From Ptiloglossa arizonensis (lineage: Eukaryota; Arthropoda; Insecta; Hymenoptera; Colletidae): DNA of 64,000 bases. The notes beneath the pieces are model-generated. The model was not told where the DNA came from. It was given only the letters and a program-made list of their open reading frames with translations, and made no database searches. A program made the position numbers and the translations under genes. Below, in pieces: positions 27,661 to 43,142 of this stretch (position 1 is the first letter of the stretch; every line of letters starts with the position of its first letter). The stretch spans positions 345,216-409,215 of the forward strand of contig NW_027478878.1 in the NCBI RefSeq assembly GCF_051014685.1, given 5' to 3'.

Positions 27661-27749
27661 ATACGTTATACGTTATACGTTATACGTTATACGTTATACG
27701 TTATACGATATACGTTATACGTTATACGTTATACGTTATACGTTATACG

Positions 27750-29865
27750 TTTTACGTTATACGTTATTCGTCATACGTTATACGTTATACGTTATACGTT
27801 ATACGTTATACGTTCTACGTTATACGATATACGTTATACGTTATACGTTATACGTTATACGTCATAGGTTATACGTTATACGTTATTCTTTATGCGTTAT
27901 ACGTTATACGATATACGTTATACGTTATACGGTATACGATATACGTTATGCGTTATACGTTTTACGTTATACGTTATACCTTATACGTTATACGTTATAC
28001 GTTATACGTTATACGTTATACGTTATACGTTATACGTTATACGTTATACGTTATACGTTATACGTTACATGTTAAGCGTTATACGTTTTACGTTATTCGT
28101 TATACGTTCTTCGTTACACGTTATACGTTATACGTTATGCGTTATACGTTATACGTTATACGTTATGCGTTATACGTTATACGTTATACGTTATACGTTA
28201 TACGTTATACGTTATACGTTATACGTTATACGTTATACGTTATACGTTATACGTTATACGTTATACGTTATACGTTATACGTTATACGTTATACGTTATA
28301 CGTTATACGTTATACGTTACATGTTAAGCGTTATACGTTTTACGTTATTCGTTATACGTTCTTCGTTACACGTGATACGTTATACGTTATGCGTTATACG
28401 TTATACGTTATACGTTATGCGTTATACGTTATACGTTATACGTTATACGTTATACGTTATACGTTATACGTTATACGTTATACGTTATACGTTATACGTT
28501 ATACGTTATACGTTATACGTTATACGTTATACGTTATACGTCATACGTTATACGTTATACGTTATCCGTTATACGTTATACGTTATACGTTATACGTTAT
28601 ACGTTATGCGTTATACGTCATACGTTATACGTTATACGTTATACGATATACGTTATACGTTATTCGTTATACGTTCTTCGTTACACGTTATACGTTATAC
28701 GTTATGCGTTATACGATTTGCGTTATTCGTTGTACGTTGTACGTTATACGTTATAGGTTATACGTTATACGTTATACGTTATACGTTATACTTTATTCGT
28801 TTTACCTTATACGTTATACGTTATACGTTATACGGTATACGATATACGTTATACGTTATACGTTATACGTTATCCGTTATACGTTATACGTTATACGTTA
28901 TACGTTATACGTCATACGTTATACGTTATACGTTATACGTTATACGTTATTCGTTATACGTTCTTCGTTACACGTTATACGTTATACGTTATGCGTTATA
29001 CGATTTGCGTTATTCGTTGTACGTTGTACGTTATACGTTATAGGTTATACGTTATACGTTATACGTTATACGTTATACGTTATACTTTATTCGTTATACC
29101 TTTTACGTTATACGTTATACGTTATACGGTATACGATATACGTTATACGTTATACGTTATACGTTATCCGTTATACGTTATACGTTATACGTTATACGTT
29201 ATACGTCATACGTTATACGTTATCCGTTATACGTTATACGTTATACGTTATACGTTATACGTCATACTTTATACGTTATACGTTATACGTTATACGTTAT
29301 ACGTTATACGATATACGTTATACATTATACGTTATACGTTATACGTCATAGGTTATACGTTATACGTTATTCTTTATGCGGTATACGTTATACGATATAC
29401 GTTATACGTTATACGGTATACGATATACGTTATGCGTTATACGTTTTGCGTTATACGTTATACGTTATACGTTATACGTTATACGTTATACGTTATACGT
29501 TATACGTTATACGTTATACATTATACGTTATACGTTATACGTTATACGTTGTACGTTATACGTTATACGTTATACGTTATAAGTTTTACGATATACGTTA
29601 TACGTTATACGTTCTACGTTATACGTAATATGTAATGCGTCATACGTTTTACATTATTCGTTATACGTTATACGTTATACGTTATTCGTTATACGTTATA
29701 CGTTATACGTTATACGTTATACGTTATACGTTATACGTTATACGTTATACGTTATACGTTATACGTTATACGTTATACGTTATACGTTATACGTTATACG
29801 TTATACGTTATACGTTATACGTTATACGTTATACGTTATACGTTATACGTTATGCGTTCTACGTT
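27750..29865 (+). repeat. About 2-kb higher-order repeat, copy 2
   Basis: Counterpart of 25,769-27,660. It is longer mainly because a 252-bp (36-unit) piece beginning with TTACATG and TTAAGCG is present twice in a row, at about 28,065 and 28,317. The second of these has TGATACG near 28,373 where the first has consensus. Confidence 0.82.
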
Positions 29866-31130
29866 ATACGTTATACGTTATACGTTATACGTTATACGTT
29901 ATACGTTATACGTTATACGTTATACGTCATACGAAATATGTAATACGTTATACGTTATACGTCATACGAAATATGTAATAGGTAATACGTTTTACGTTAT
30001 TCGTTATACGTTCTTCGTTACACGTTATACGTTATACGTTATGCGTTATACGTTTTACGTTATTCGTGATACGTTATACGTTATTCGTTATACGTTCTTC
30101 GTTACACGTTATACGTTATACGTTATGCGTTATACGTTTTACGTTATTCGTGATACGTTATACGTTATACGTCATACGGTATACGTTATACGTTATACGT
30201 TATACGTTATACGTCATACGTTATACGTTATACGTTATACGTTATACGTTATACGTTATACGTTATACGTTATACGTTATACGTTATACGTTGTGCGTTA
30301 TACGTCATACGTTATACGTTATACGTTATACGATATACGTTATACGTTATTCGTTATACGTTCTTCGTTACACGTTATACGTTATACGTTATGCGTTATA
30401 CGATTTGCGTTATTCGTTGTACGTTGTACGTTATACGTTATAGGTTATACGTTATACGTTATACGTTATACGTTATACGTTATACGTTATACGTTATACG
30501 TTATACGTTATACGTTATACGTTATACGTTATACGTTATACGTTATACGTTATACGTTATACGTTATACGTTATACGTTATACGTTATACGTTATACGTT
30601 ATACGTTATGCGTTCTACGTTATACGTTATACGTTATACGTTATACGTTATACGTTATACGTTATACGTTATACGTTATACGTCATACGAAATATGTAAT
30701 ACGTTATACGTTATATGTCATACGAAATATGTAATAGGTAATACGTTTTACGTTATTCGTTATACGTTCTTCGTTACACGTTATACGTTATACGTTATGC
30801 GTTATACGTTTTACGTTATTCGTGATACGTTATACGTTATACGTCATACGGTATACGTTATACGTTATACGTTATACGTTATACGTCATACGTTATACGT
30901 TATACGTTATACGTTATACGTTATACGTTATACGTTATACGTTATACGTTATACGTTATACGTTGTGCGTTATACGTCATACGTTATACGTTATACGTTA
31001 TACGATATACGTTATACGTTATTCGTTATACGTTCTTCGTTACACGTTATACGTTATACGTTATGCGTTATACGATTTGCGTTATTCGTTGTACGTTGTA
31101 CGTTATACGTTATAGGTTATACGTTATACG
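29850..31130 (+). repeat. Overlapping short higher-order repeats (756 and 672 bp)
   Basis: TTATGCG followed by TTCTACG at 29,850 and 30,606, and the TGATACG string after block A at about 30,067 and 30,823, repeat with a 756-bp period. TGATACG at 30,151 and 30,823 and block B at 30,389 and 31,061 repeat with a 672-bp period. The two periods differ by 84 bp (12 units) because the first copy has an extra block A. This fits two unequal exchanges with nearby breakpoints. Confidence 0.78.
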
Positions 31131-32089
31131 TTATACGTTATACGTTATACTTTATTCGTTATACCTTATACGTTATACGTTATACGTTATACGGTATACG
31201 ATATACGTTATACGTTATACGTTATACGTTATCCGTTATACGTTATACGTTATACGTTATACGTTATACGTTATACGTCATACATTATACGTTATACGTT
31301 ATACGTTATACGTTATACGATATACGTTATACATTATACGTTATACGTTATACGTCATAGGTTATACGTTATACGTTATTCTTTATGCGGTATACGTTAT
31401 ACGATATACGTTATACGTTATACGGTATACGATATACGTTATGCGTTATACGTTTTACGTTATACGTTATACGTTATACGTTATACGTTATACGTTATAC
31501 GTTATACGTTATACGTCATACGTTATACGTTATACGTTATACGTTACATGTTATGCGTTATACGTTTTACGTTATTCGTTATACGTTCTTCGTTACACGT
31601 TATACGTTATACGTTATGCGTTATACGTTTTACGTTATTCGTGATACGTTATACGTTATACGTCATACGGTATACGTTATACGTTATACGTTATACGTTA
31701 TACGTCATACGTTATACGTTATACGTTATACGTTATACGTTATACGTTATACGTTATACGTTATACGTTATACGTTATACGTTATGCGTTATACGTCATA
31801 CGTTATACGTTATACGTTATACGATATACGTTATACGTTATACGTTATACGATATACGTTATACGTTATACGTTATACGTCATAGGTTATACGTTATACG
31901 TTATTCTTTATGCGTTATACGTTATACGATATACGTTATACGTTATACGGTATACGATATACGTTATGCGTTATACGATTTACGTTATTCGTTATACGTT
32001 ATACGTTATACGTTATACGTTATACGTTATACGTTATACGTTATACGTTATACGTTATACGTTATACGTTATTCGTTATACGTTACACG

Positions 32090-32383
32090 TTATACGTTAT
32101 ACGTTATACGTTATACGTTATACGTTATACGTTATACGTTATACGTTATACGTTATACGTTATACGTTATACGTTATACGTTATACGTTATACGTTATAC
32201 GTTATACGTTATACGTTATACGTTATACGTTATACGTTATACGTTATACGTTATACGTTATACGTTATACGTTATACGTTATACGTTATACGTTATACGT
32301 TATACGTTATACGTTATACGTTATACGTTATACGTTATACGTTATACGTTATACGTTATACGTTATACGTTATACGTTATACG
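32090..32383 (+). repeat. Pure run of 42 consensus units
   Basis: The longest perfect run I located in the in-register part: 294 bp between TTACACG at 32,083-32,089 and TAATACG at 32,384-32,390. It lies in the transition between the 14-31 kb mosaic and the 8-kb super-repeat starting at 32,699. Confidence 0.85.
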
Positions 32384-32698
32384 TAATACGTTATACGTTA
32401 TACGTTATACGTTATACGTTATACAATATACGTTATACGTTATACGTGATACGTTATACGTTATACGTTATACGTTATACGGTATACGTTATACGTTATA
32501 CGTTATACGTTATACGTTATACGTTATACGTTATACGTTATACGTTATACGTTTTACGATATACGTTATACGTTATACGTTCTACGTTATACGTTATACG
32601 TTATACGTTATACGTTATACGTTATACGTTCTACGTTATACGATATACGTTATACGTTATTTGTAATACGTTCTTCGTTACACGTTATACGTTATACG

Positions 32699-35600
32699 TT
32701 ATGCTTTATACGTTTTACGTTATTCGTTATACGTTATACGTTATACGTTATACGTTATACGTTTTACGATATACGTTAGACGTTATACGTTCTACGTTAT
32801 ACGTAATATGTAATGCGTCATACGTTTTACGTTATTCGTTATACGTTATACGTTATACGTTATTCGTTATACGTTATACGTTATACGTTATACGTTATAC
32901 GTTATACGTAATACGTTATACGTTATACGTTATACGTTATACGTTATACGTTATACGTTATACGTTATACGTTATACGTTTTACGATATACGTTATACGT
33001 TATACGTTCTACGTTATACGTAATATGTAATGCGTCATACGTTTTACGTTATTCGTTATACGTTATACGTTATACGTTATACGTTATACGTTCTACGTTA
33101 TACGATATACGTTATACGTTATTCGTTATACGTTCTTCGTTACACGTTATACGTTATACGTTATACGGTATACGTTATACGTTATACGTTATACGTTATA
33201 CGTTATACGTTATACGTTATACGTTATACGTTATACGTTATACGTTTTACGTTATACGTTATACGTTATACGTTCTACGTTATACGATATACGTTATACG
33301 TTATTCGTGATACGTTCTTCGTTACACGTTATACGTTATACGTTATGCGTTATACGTTATACGTTTTACGTTATTCGTTATACGATATACGTTATACGTT
33401 ATTCGTTATACGTTCTTCGTTACACGTTATACGTTATACGTTATGCGTTATACGTTATACGTTTTACGTTATTCGTTATACGTTATACGTTATACGTTAT
33501 TCTTTATACGTAATACGTTATTCTTTATACGTCATACGTTATACGTTTTACGATATACGTTATACGTTATACGTTATACGTTATACGTTATACGTTATGC
33601 GGTATACGTTATACGTTATTCGTTATACGTTCTTCGTTACACGTTATACGTTATACGTTACGCGTTATACGTTTTACGTTATTCGTTATACGTTATACGT
33701 TATACGTTATACGTTATACGTTATACGTTATACGTAATATGTAATGCGTCATACGTTTTACGTTATTCGTTATACGTTTTTCGTTACAAGTTATACGATA
33801 TACGTCATACGTTATAAGTCATACGTCATAAGTTATACGATACACGTTATACGTTATACGAAATATGTAATACGTAATACGCTTTACGTTATTCGTTATA
33901 CGTTCTTCGTTACACGTTATACGTTATACGTTATGCGTTATACGTTTTACGTTATTCGTGATACGTTTTACGATATACGTTATACGTTATACGTTCAACG
34001 TTATACGATATACGTTATACGTTATACGTTCTACGTTATACGATATACGTTATACGTTATTCGTGATACGTTCTTCGTTACACGTTATACGTTATACGTT
34101 ATACGTTATGCGTTATACGTTATACGTTATACGTTATACGTTCTACGTTATACGTTATACGTTATACGTTATACGTTATACGTTATACGTTATACGTTAT
34201 ACGTTATACGTTATACGTTATACGTTATACGTTATACGTTATACGATATACGTTATACGTTATACGTTATACGCTATACGTTATACGTTATACGTTATAC
34301 GTTATACGTCATACGAAATATGTAATACGTAATACGTTTTACGTTATTCGTTATACGTTCTTCGTTACACGTTATACGTTATACGTTATGCGTTATACGT
34401 TTTACGTTATTCGTGATACGTTATACGTTATACGTTATACGTTATACGTTATACGTTATACGTTATACGTTATACGTTCTACGTTATACGTTATACGTTA
34501 TACGTTATACGTTATACGTTATACGTTATACGTTATACGTTATACGTTATACGTTATACGTTATACGTTATACGTTATACGATATACGTTATACGTTATA
34601 CGTTATACGCTATACGTTATACGTTATACGTTATACGTTATACGTTATACGTTATACGTTATACGTCATACGAAATATGTAATACGTAATACGTTTTACG
34701 TTATTCGTTATACGTTCTTCGTTACACGTTATACGTTATACGTTATGCGTTATACGTTTTACGTTATTCGTGATACGTTATACGTTATACGTCATACGGT
34801 ATACGTTATACGTTATACGTTATACGTTACACGTTATACGTTATACATTATACGTTATACGTTATACGTTATACGTTATACGTTATACGTTATACGTTAT
34901 ACGTTATACGTTATACGTTATACGTTATACGTTATACGTTATACGTTATACGTTATACGTTATACGTTATGCGTTATACGTCATACGTTATACGTTATAC
35001 GTTATACGATATACGTTATACGTTATTCGTTATACGTTCTTCGTTACACGTTATACGTTATACGTTATGCGTTATACGATTTGCGTTATTCGTTGTACGT
35101 TGTACGTTATACGTTATAGGTTATACGTTATACGTTATACGTTATACGTTATACTTTATTCGTTATACCTTATACGTTATACGTTATACGTTATACGGTA
35201 TACGATATACGTTATGCGTTATACGTTTTACGTTATACGTTATACGTTATACGTTATACGTTATACGTTATACGTTATACGTTATACGTTATACGTTATA
35301 CGTTATACGTTATACGTTATACGTTATACGTTATACGTTATACGTTACATGTTATGCGTTATACGTTTTACGTTATTCGTTATACGTTCTTCGTTACACG
35401 TTATACGTTATACGTTATGCGTTATACGTTTTACGTTATACGTTATACGTTATACGTTATAGGTTATACGTTATACGTTATACGTTATACGTTATACGTT
35501 ATACGTTATACGTTATACGTTATACGTTATACGTTATACGTTATACGTTATACGTTATACCTTATACGTTATACGTTATACGTTATACGTTACACGTTAT

Positions 35601-38600
35601 ACGTTATACGTTATGCGTTATACGTTTTACGTTATTCGTGATACGTTATACGTTATACGTCATACGGTATACGTTATACGTTATACGTTATACGTTACAC
35701 GTTATACGTTATACATTATACGTTATACGTTATACGTTATACGTTATACGTTATACGTTATACTTTATTCGTTATACCTTATACGTTATACGTTATACGT
35801 TATACGGTATACGATGTACGTTATACGTTATACGTTATACGTTATCCGTTATACGTTATACGTTATACGTTATACGTTATACGTTATACGTTATACGTTA
35901 TACCTTATACGTTATACGTTATACGTTATACGTTACACGTTATACGTTATACGTTATGCGTTATACGTTTTACGTTATTCGTGATACGTTATACGTTATA
36001 CGTCATACGGTATACGTTATACGTTATACGTTATACGTTACACGTTATACGTTATACATTATACGTTATACGTTTTACGTTATACGTTATTCGTCATACG
36101 TTATACGTTATACGTTATACGTTATACGTTATACGTTATACGTTATACGATATACGTTATACGTTATACGTTATACGTTATACGTCATAGGTTATACGTT
36201 ATACGTTATTCTTTATGCGTTATACGTTATACGATATACGTTATACGTTATACGGTATACGATATACGTTATGCGTTATACGTTTTACGTTATACGTTAT
36301 ACCTTATACGTTATACGTTAAACGTTATACGTTATACGTTATACGTTATACGTTATACGTTATACGTTATACGTTATACGTTATACGTTACATGTTAAGC
36401 GTTATACGTTTTACGTTATTCGTTATACGTTCTTCGTTACACGTTATACGTTATACGTTATGCGTTATACGTTATACGTTATACGTTATGCGTTATACGT
36501 TATACGTTATACGTTATACGTTATGCGTTATACGTTATACGTTATACGTTATACGTTATACGTTATACGTTATACGTTATACGTTATACGTTATACGTTA
36601 TACGTTATACGTCATACGTTATACGTTATACGTTATCCGTTATACGTTATACGTTATACGTTATACGTTATACGTTATACGTTATGCGTTATACGTCATA
36701 CGTTATACGTTATACGTTATACGATATACGTTATACGTTATTCGTTATACGTTCTTCGTTACACGTTATACGTTATACGTTATGCGTTATACGATTTGCG
36801 TTATTCGTTGTACGTTGTACGTTATACGTTATAGGTTATACGTTATACGTTATACGTTATACGTTATACTTTATTCGTTTTACCTTATACGTTATACGTT
36901 ATACGTTATACGGTATACGATATACGTTATACGTTATACGTTATACGTTATCCGTTATACGTTATACGTTATACGTTATACGTTATACGTTATACGTTAT
37001 ACGTTATACGTTATACGTTATACGTCATACGTTATACGTTATACGTTATCCGTTATACGTTATACGTTATACGTTATACGTTATACGTTATGCGTTATAC
37101 GTCATACGTTATACGTTATACGTTATACGATATACGTTATACGTTATTCGTTATACGTTCTTCGTTACACGTTATACGTTATACGTTATGCGTTATACGA
37201 TTTGCTTTATTCGTTGTACGTTGTACGTTATACGTTATACGTTATACGTTATACGTTATACGTTATACGTTATACGTTATGCGTTATACGTCATACGTTA
37301 TACGTTATACGTTATACGATATACGTTATACGTTATTCGTTATACGTTCTTCGTTACACGTTATACGTTATACGTTATGCGTTATACGATTTGCGTTATT
37401 CGTTGTACGTTGTACGTTATACGTTATAGGTTATACGTTATACGTTATACGTTATACGTTATACTTTATTCGTTATACCTTATACGTTATACGTTATACG
37501 TTATACGGTATACGATATACGTTATGCGTTATACGTTTTACGTTATACGTTATACGTTATACGTTATACGTTATACGTTATACGTTATACGTTATACGTT
37601 ATACGTTATACGTTATACGTTATACGTTATACGTTATACGTTACATGTTATGCGTTATACGTTTTACGTTATTCGTTATACGTTCTTCGTTACACGTTAT
37701 ACGTTATACGTTATGCGTTATACGTTTTACGTTATACGTTATACGTTATACGTTATAGGTTATACGTTATACGTTATACGTTATACGTTATACGTTATAC
37801 GTTATACGTTATACGTTATACGTTATACGTTATACGTTATACGTTATACGTTATACCTTATACGTTATACGTTATACGTTATACGTTACACGTTATACGT
37901 TATACGTTATGCGTTATACGTTTTACGTTATTCGTGATACGTTATACGTTATACGTCATACGGTATACGTTATACGTTATACGTTATACGTTACACGTTA
38001 TACGTTATACATTATACGTTATACGTTATACGTTATACGTTATACGTTATACGTTATACGTTATACGTTATACGTTATACGTTATACGTTATACGTTATA
38101 CGTTATACTTTATTCGTTATACCTTATACGTTATACGTTATACGTTATACGGTATACGATGTACGTTATACGTTATACGTTATACGTTATCCGTTATACG
38201 TTATACGTTATACGTTATACGTTATACGTCATACATTATACGTTATACGTTATACGTTATACGTTATACGATATACGTTATACATTATACGTTATACGTT
38301 ATACGTCATAGGTTATACGTTATACGTTATTCTTTATGCGGTATACGTTATACGATATACGTTATACGTTATACGGTATACGATATACGTTATGCGTTAT
38401 ACGTTTTACGTTATACGTTATACGTTATACGTTATACGTTATACGTTATACGTTATACGTTATACGTTATACGTTATATGTTATACGTTATACGTTATAC
38501 GTTACATGTTATGCGTTATACGTTTTACGTTATTCGTTATACGTTCTTCGTTACACGTTATACGTTATACGTTATGCGTTATACGTTTTACGTTATACGT

Positions 38601-40629
38601 TACACGTTATACGTTATAGGTTATACGTTATACGTTATACGTTATACGTTATACGTTATACGTTATACGTTATACGTTATACGTTATACGTTATACGTTA
38701 TACGTTATACGTTATACGTTATACGTTATACGTTATACGTTATACGTTATACGTTATACGTTATACGTTATACGTTATACGTTATACGTTATACGTTATA
38801 CCTTATACGTTATACGTTATACGTTATACGTTATACGTTATACGTTATACGTTATACGTTATACGTTATACGTTATACGTTATACGTTATACGTGATACG
38901 TTATACGTTACATGTTATGCGTTATACGTTTTACGTTATTCGTTATACGTTCTTCGTTACACGTTATACGTTATAGGTCATACGTTATACGTTATACTTT
39001 ATACGTTATACGTTATACGTTATACGTTATACGTTATACGTCATAGTTTATACGTTATACGTTATACGTTATACGTTATACGTTTTACGTTATACGTTAT
39101 TCGTCATACGTTATACGTTATACGTTATACGTTATACGTTATACGTTATACGTTATACGATATACGTTATACGTTATACGTTATACGTTATACGTCATAG
39201 GTTATACGTTATACGTTATTCTTTATGCGTTATACGTTATACGATATACGTTATACGTTATACGGTATACGATATACGTTATGCGTTATACGTTTTACGT
39301 TATACGTTATACCTTATACGTTATACGTTATACGTTATACGTTATACGTTATACGTTATACGTTATACGTTATACGTTATACGTTATACGTTACATGTTA
39401 AGCGTTATACGTTTTACGTTATTCGTTATACGTTCTTCGTTACACGTTATACGTTATACGTTATGCGTTATACGTTATACGTTATACGTTATGCGTTATA
39501 CGTTATACGTTATACGTTATACGTTATACGTTATACGTTATACGTTATACGTTATACGTTATACGTTATACGTTATACGTTATACGTTATACGTTATACG
39601 TTATACGTTATACGTCATACGTTATACGTTATACGTTATCCGTTATACGTTATACGTTATACGTTATACGTTATACGTTATGCGTTATACGTCATACGTT
39701 ATACGTTATACGTTATACGATATACGTTATACGTTATTCGTTATACGTCCTTCGTTACACGTTATACGTTATACGTTATGCGTTATACGATTTGCGTTAT
39801 TCGTTGTACGTTGTACGTTATACGTTATAGGTTATACGTTATACGTTATACGTTATACGTTATACTTTATTCGTTTTACCTTATACGTTATACGTTATAC
39901 GTTATACGGTATACGATATACGTTATACGTTATACGTTATACGTTATCCGTTATACGTTATACGTTATACGTTATACGTTATACGTCATACGTTATACGT
40001 TATACGTTATACGTTATACGTTATTCGTTATACGTTCTTCGTTACACGTTATACGTTATACGTTATGCGTTATACGATTTGCGTTATTCGTTGTACGTTG
40101 TACGTTATACGTTATAGGTTATACGTTATACGTTATACGTTATACGTTATACGTTATACGTTATACTTTATTCGTTATACCTTTTACGTTATACGTTATA
40201 CGTTATACGGTATACGATATACGTTTTACGTTATACGTTATACGTTATCCGTTATACGTTATACGTTATACGTTATACGTTATACGTCATACGTTATACG
40301 TTATCCGTTATACGTTATACGTTATACGTTATACGTTATACGTCATACTTTATACGTTATACGTTATACGTTATACGTTATACGTTATACGATATACGTT
40401 ATACATTATACGTTATACGTTATACGTCATAGGTTATACGTTATACGTTATTCTTTATGCGGTATACGTTATACGATATACGTTATACGTTATACGGTAT
40501 ACGATATACGTTATGCGTTATACGTTTTGCGTTATACGTTATACGTTATACGTTATACGTTATACGTAATACGTTATACGTTATACGTTATACATTATAC
40601 GTTATACGTTATACGTTATACGTTATACG
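32699..40629 (+). repeat. About 8-kb super-repeat, copy 1 (7,931 bp)
   Basis: Delimited by successive TTATGCT units at 32,699, 40,630 and 48,813, each followed by TTTTACG, TTATTCG and, about 75 bases later, the rare TTAGACG. The unit contains block E (33,735-33,888), runs of TTCTACG-ATATACG strings, then several A-B-C-F modules. Offsets to copy 2 are 7,945-7,959 bp at the 5' end and 8,155-8,204 bp further on, so length differences are internal. About 1,133 units form one period, far larger than other repeats here. Confidence 0.85.
33735..33888 (+). repeat. Variant-dense block E, copy 1 (22 units)
   Basis: The most divergent stretch in the window: 17 of 22 units differ from consensus. It includes TAATATG, TAATGCG, TTTTTCG, TTACAAG, TTATAAG, TCATAAG, ATACACG, AAATATG and CTTTACG. 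Copies are 33,735-33,888, 41,680-41,833, 43,143-43,296, 50,115-50,268 and 53,363-53,516. Four appear identical; the fifth has a single C to T change (53,448). High divergence from consensus with near identity between copies indicates an old block spread recently. Confidence 0.9.
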
Positions 40630-41679
40630 TTATGCTTTATACGTTTTACGTTATTCGTTATACGTTATACGTTATACGTTATACGTTATACGTTTTACGA
40701 TATACGTTAGACGTTATACGTTCTACGTTATACGTAATATGTAATGCGTCATACGTTTTACGTTATTCGTTATACGTTATACGTTATACGTTATTCGTTA
40801 TACGTTATACGTTATACGTTATACGTTATACGTTATACGTTATACGTAATACGTTATACGTTATACGTTATACGTTATACGTTATACGTTATACGTTATA
40901 CGTTATACGTTATACGTTATACGTTATACGTTATACGTTTTACGATATACGTTATACGTTATACGTTCTACGTTATACGTAATATGTAATGCGTCATACG
41001 TTTTACGTTATTCGTTATACGTTATACGTTATACGTTATACGTTATACGTTCTACGTTATACGATATACGTTATACGTTATTCGTTATACGTTCTTCGTT
41101 ACACGTTATACGTTATACGTTATACGGTATACGTTATACGTTATACGTTATACGTTATACGTTATACGTTATACGTTATACGTTATACGTTTTACGTTAT
41201 ACGTTATACGTTATACGTTCTACGTTATACGATATACGTTATACGTTATTCGTGATACGTTCTTCGTTACACGTTATACGTTATACGTTATGCGTTATAC
41301 GTTATACGTTTTACGTTATTCGTTATACGATATACGTTATACGTTATTCGTTATACGTTCTTCGTTACACGTTATACGTTATACGTTATGCGTTATACGT
41401 TATACGTTTTACGTTATTCGTTATACGTTATACGTTATACGTTATTCTTTATACGTAATACGTTATTCTTTATACGTCATACGTTATACGTTTTACGATA
41501 TACGTTATACGTTATACGTTATACGTTATACGTTATACGTTATGCGGTATACGTTATACGTTATTCGTTATACGTTCTTCGTTACACGTTATACGTTATA
41601 CGTTACGCGTTATACGTTTTACGTTATTCGTTATACGTTATACGTTATACGTTATACGTTATACGTTATACGTTATACG

Positions 41680-43051
41680 TAATATGTAATGCGTCATACG
41701 TTTTACGTTATTCGTTATACGTTTTTCGTTACAAGTTATACGATATACGTCATACGTTATAAGTCATACGTCATAAGTTATACGATACACGTTATACGTT
41801 ATACGAAATATGTAATACGTAATACGCTTTACGTTATTCGTTATACGTTCTTCGTTACACGTTATACGTTATACGTTATGCGTTATACGTTTTACGTTAT
41901 TCGTGATACGTTTTACGATATACGTTATACGTTATACGTTCTACGTTATACGATATACGTTATACGTTATACGTTCTACGTTATACGATATACGTTATAC
42001 GTTATTCGTGATACGTTCTTCGTTACACGTTATACGTTACACGTTATACGTTATGCGTTATACGTTATACGTTATACGTTATACGTTCTACGTTATACGT
42101 TATACGTTATACGTTATACGATATACGTTATACGTTATTCGTTATACGTTCTTCGTTACACGTTATACGTTATACGTTATGCGTTATACGATTTGCGTTA
42201 TTCGTTGTACGTTGTACGTTATACGTTATAGGTTATACGTTATACGTTATACGTTATACGTTATACTTTATTCGTTATACCTTATACGTTATACGTTATA
42301 CGTTATACGGCATACGATATACGTTATGCGTTATACGTTTTACGTTATACGTTATACGTTATACGTTATACGTTATACGTTATACGTCATACGTTATACG
42401 TTATACGTTATACGTTATACGTTATTCGTTATACGTTCTTCGTTACACGTTATACGTTATACGTTATGCGTTATACGATTTGCGTTATTCGTTGTACGTT
42501 GTACGTTATACGTTATAGGTTATACGTTATACGTTATACGTTATACGTTATACGTTATACGTTATACGTTATACGTTATACGATATACGTTATACGTTAT
42601 ACGTTATACGCTATACGTTATACGTTATACGTTATACGTTATACGTCATACGAAATATGTAATACGTAATACGTTTTTCGTTATTCGTTATACGTTCTTC
42701 GTTACACGTTATACGTTATACGTTATGCGTTATACGTTTTACGTTATTCGTGATACGTTATACGTTATACGTTATACGTTATACGTTATACGTTATACGT
42801 TATACGTTATAGGTTCTACGTTATACGTTATACGTTATACGTTATACGTTATACGTTATACGTTATACGTTATACGTTATACGTTATACGTTATACGTTA
42901 TACGTTATACGTTATACGATATACGTTATACGTTATACGTTATACGCTATACGTTATACGTTATACGTTATACGTTATACGATATACGTTATACGTTATA
43001 CGGTATACGATATACGTTATGCGTTATACGTTTTACGTTATACGTTATACC
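41680..43051 (+). repeat. 1,463-bp internal tandem duplication, copy 1
   Basis: Begins with block E and matches 43,143-44,514 at a constant offset of 1,463 bp (209 units). I see about six base differences, including TTACACG near 42,036, GCATACG near 42,310 and TTTTTCG near 42,674 in this copy. That is more than in the 1,834-bp pair at the start of the window, so this duplication is probably somewhat older. Confidence 0.85.
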
Positions 43052-43142
43052 TTATTCGTTATACGTTATACGTTATACGTTATACGTTATACGTTATACG
43101 TTATACGTTATACGTTATACGTTATACGTTATACGTTATACG

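Noticed and set aside
33735..33888. Block E as a small RNA gene or an inserted element
   Set aside because: It stays in the 7-bp register with heptamer-derived units, has no flanking target duplication, and I see no long inverted repeat that would make a stable hairpin.
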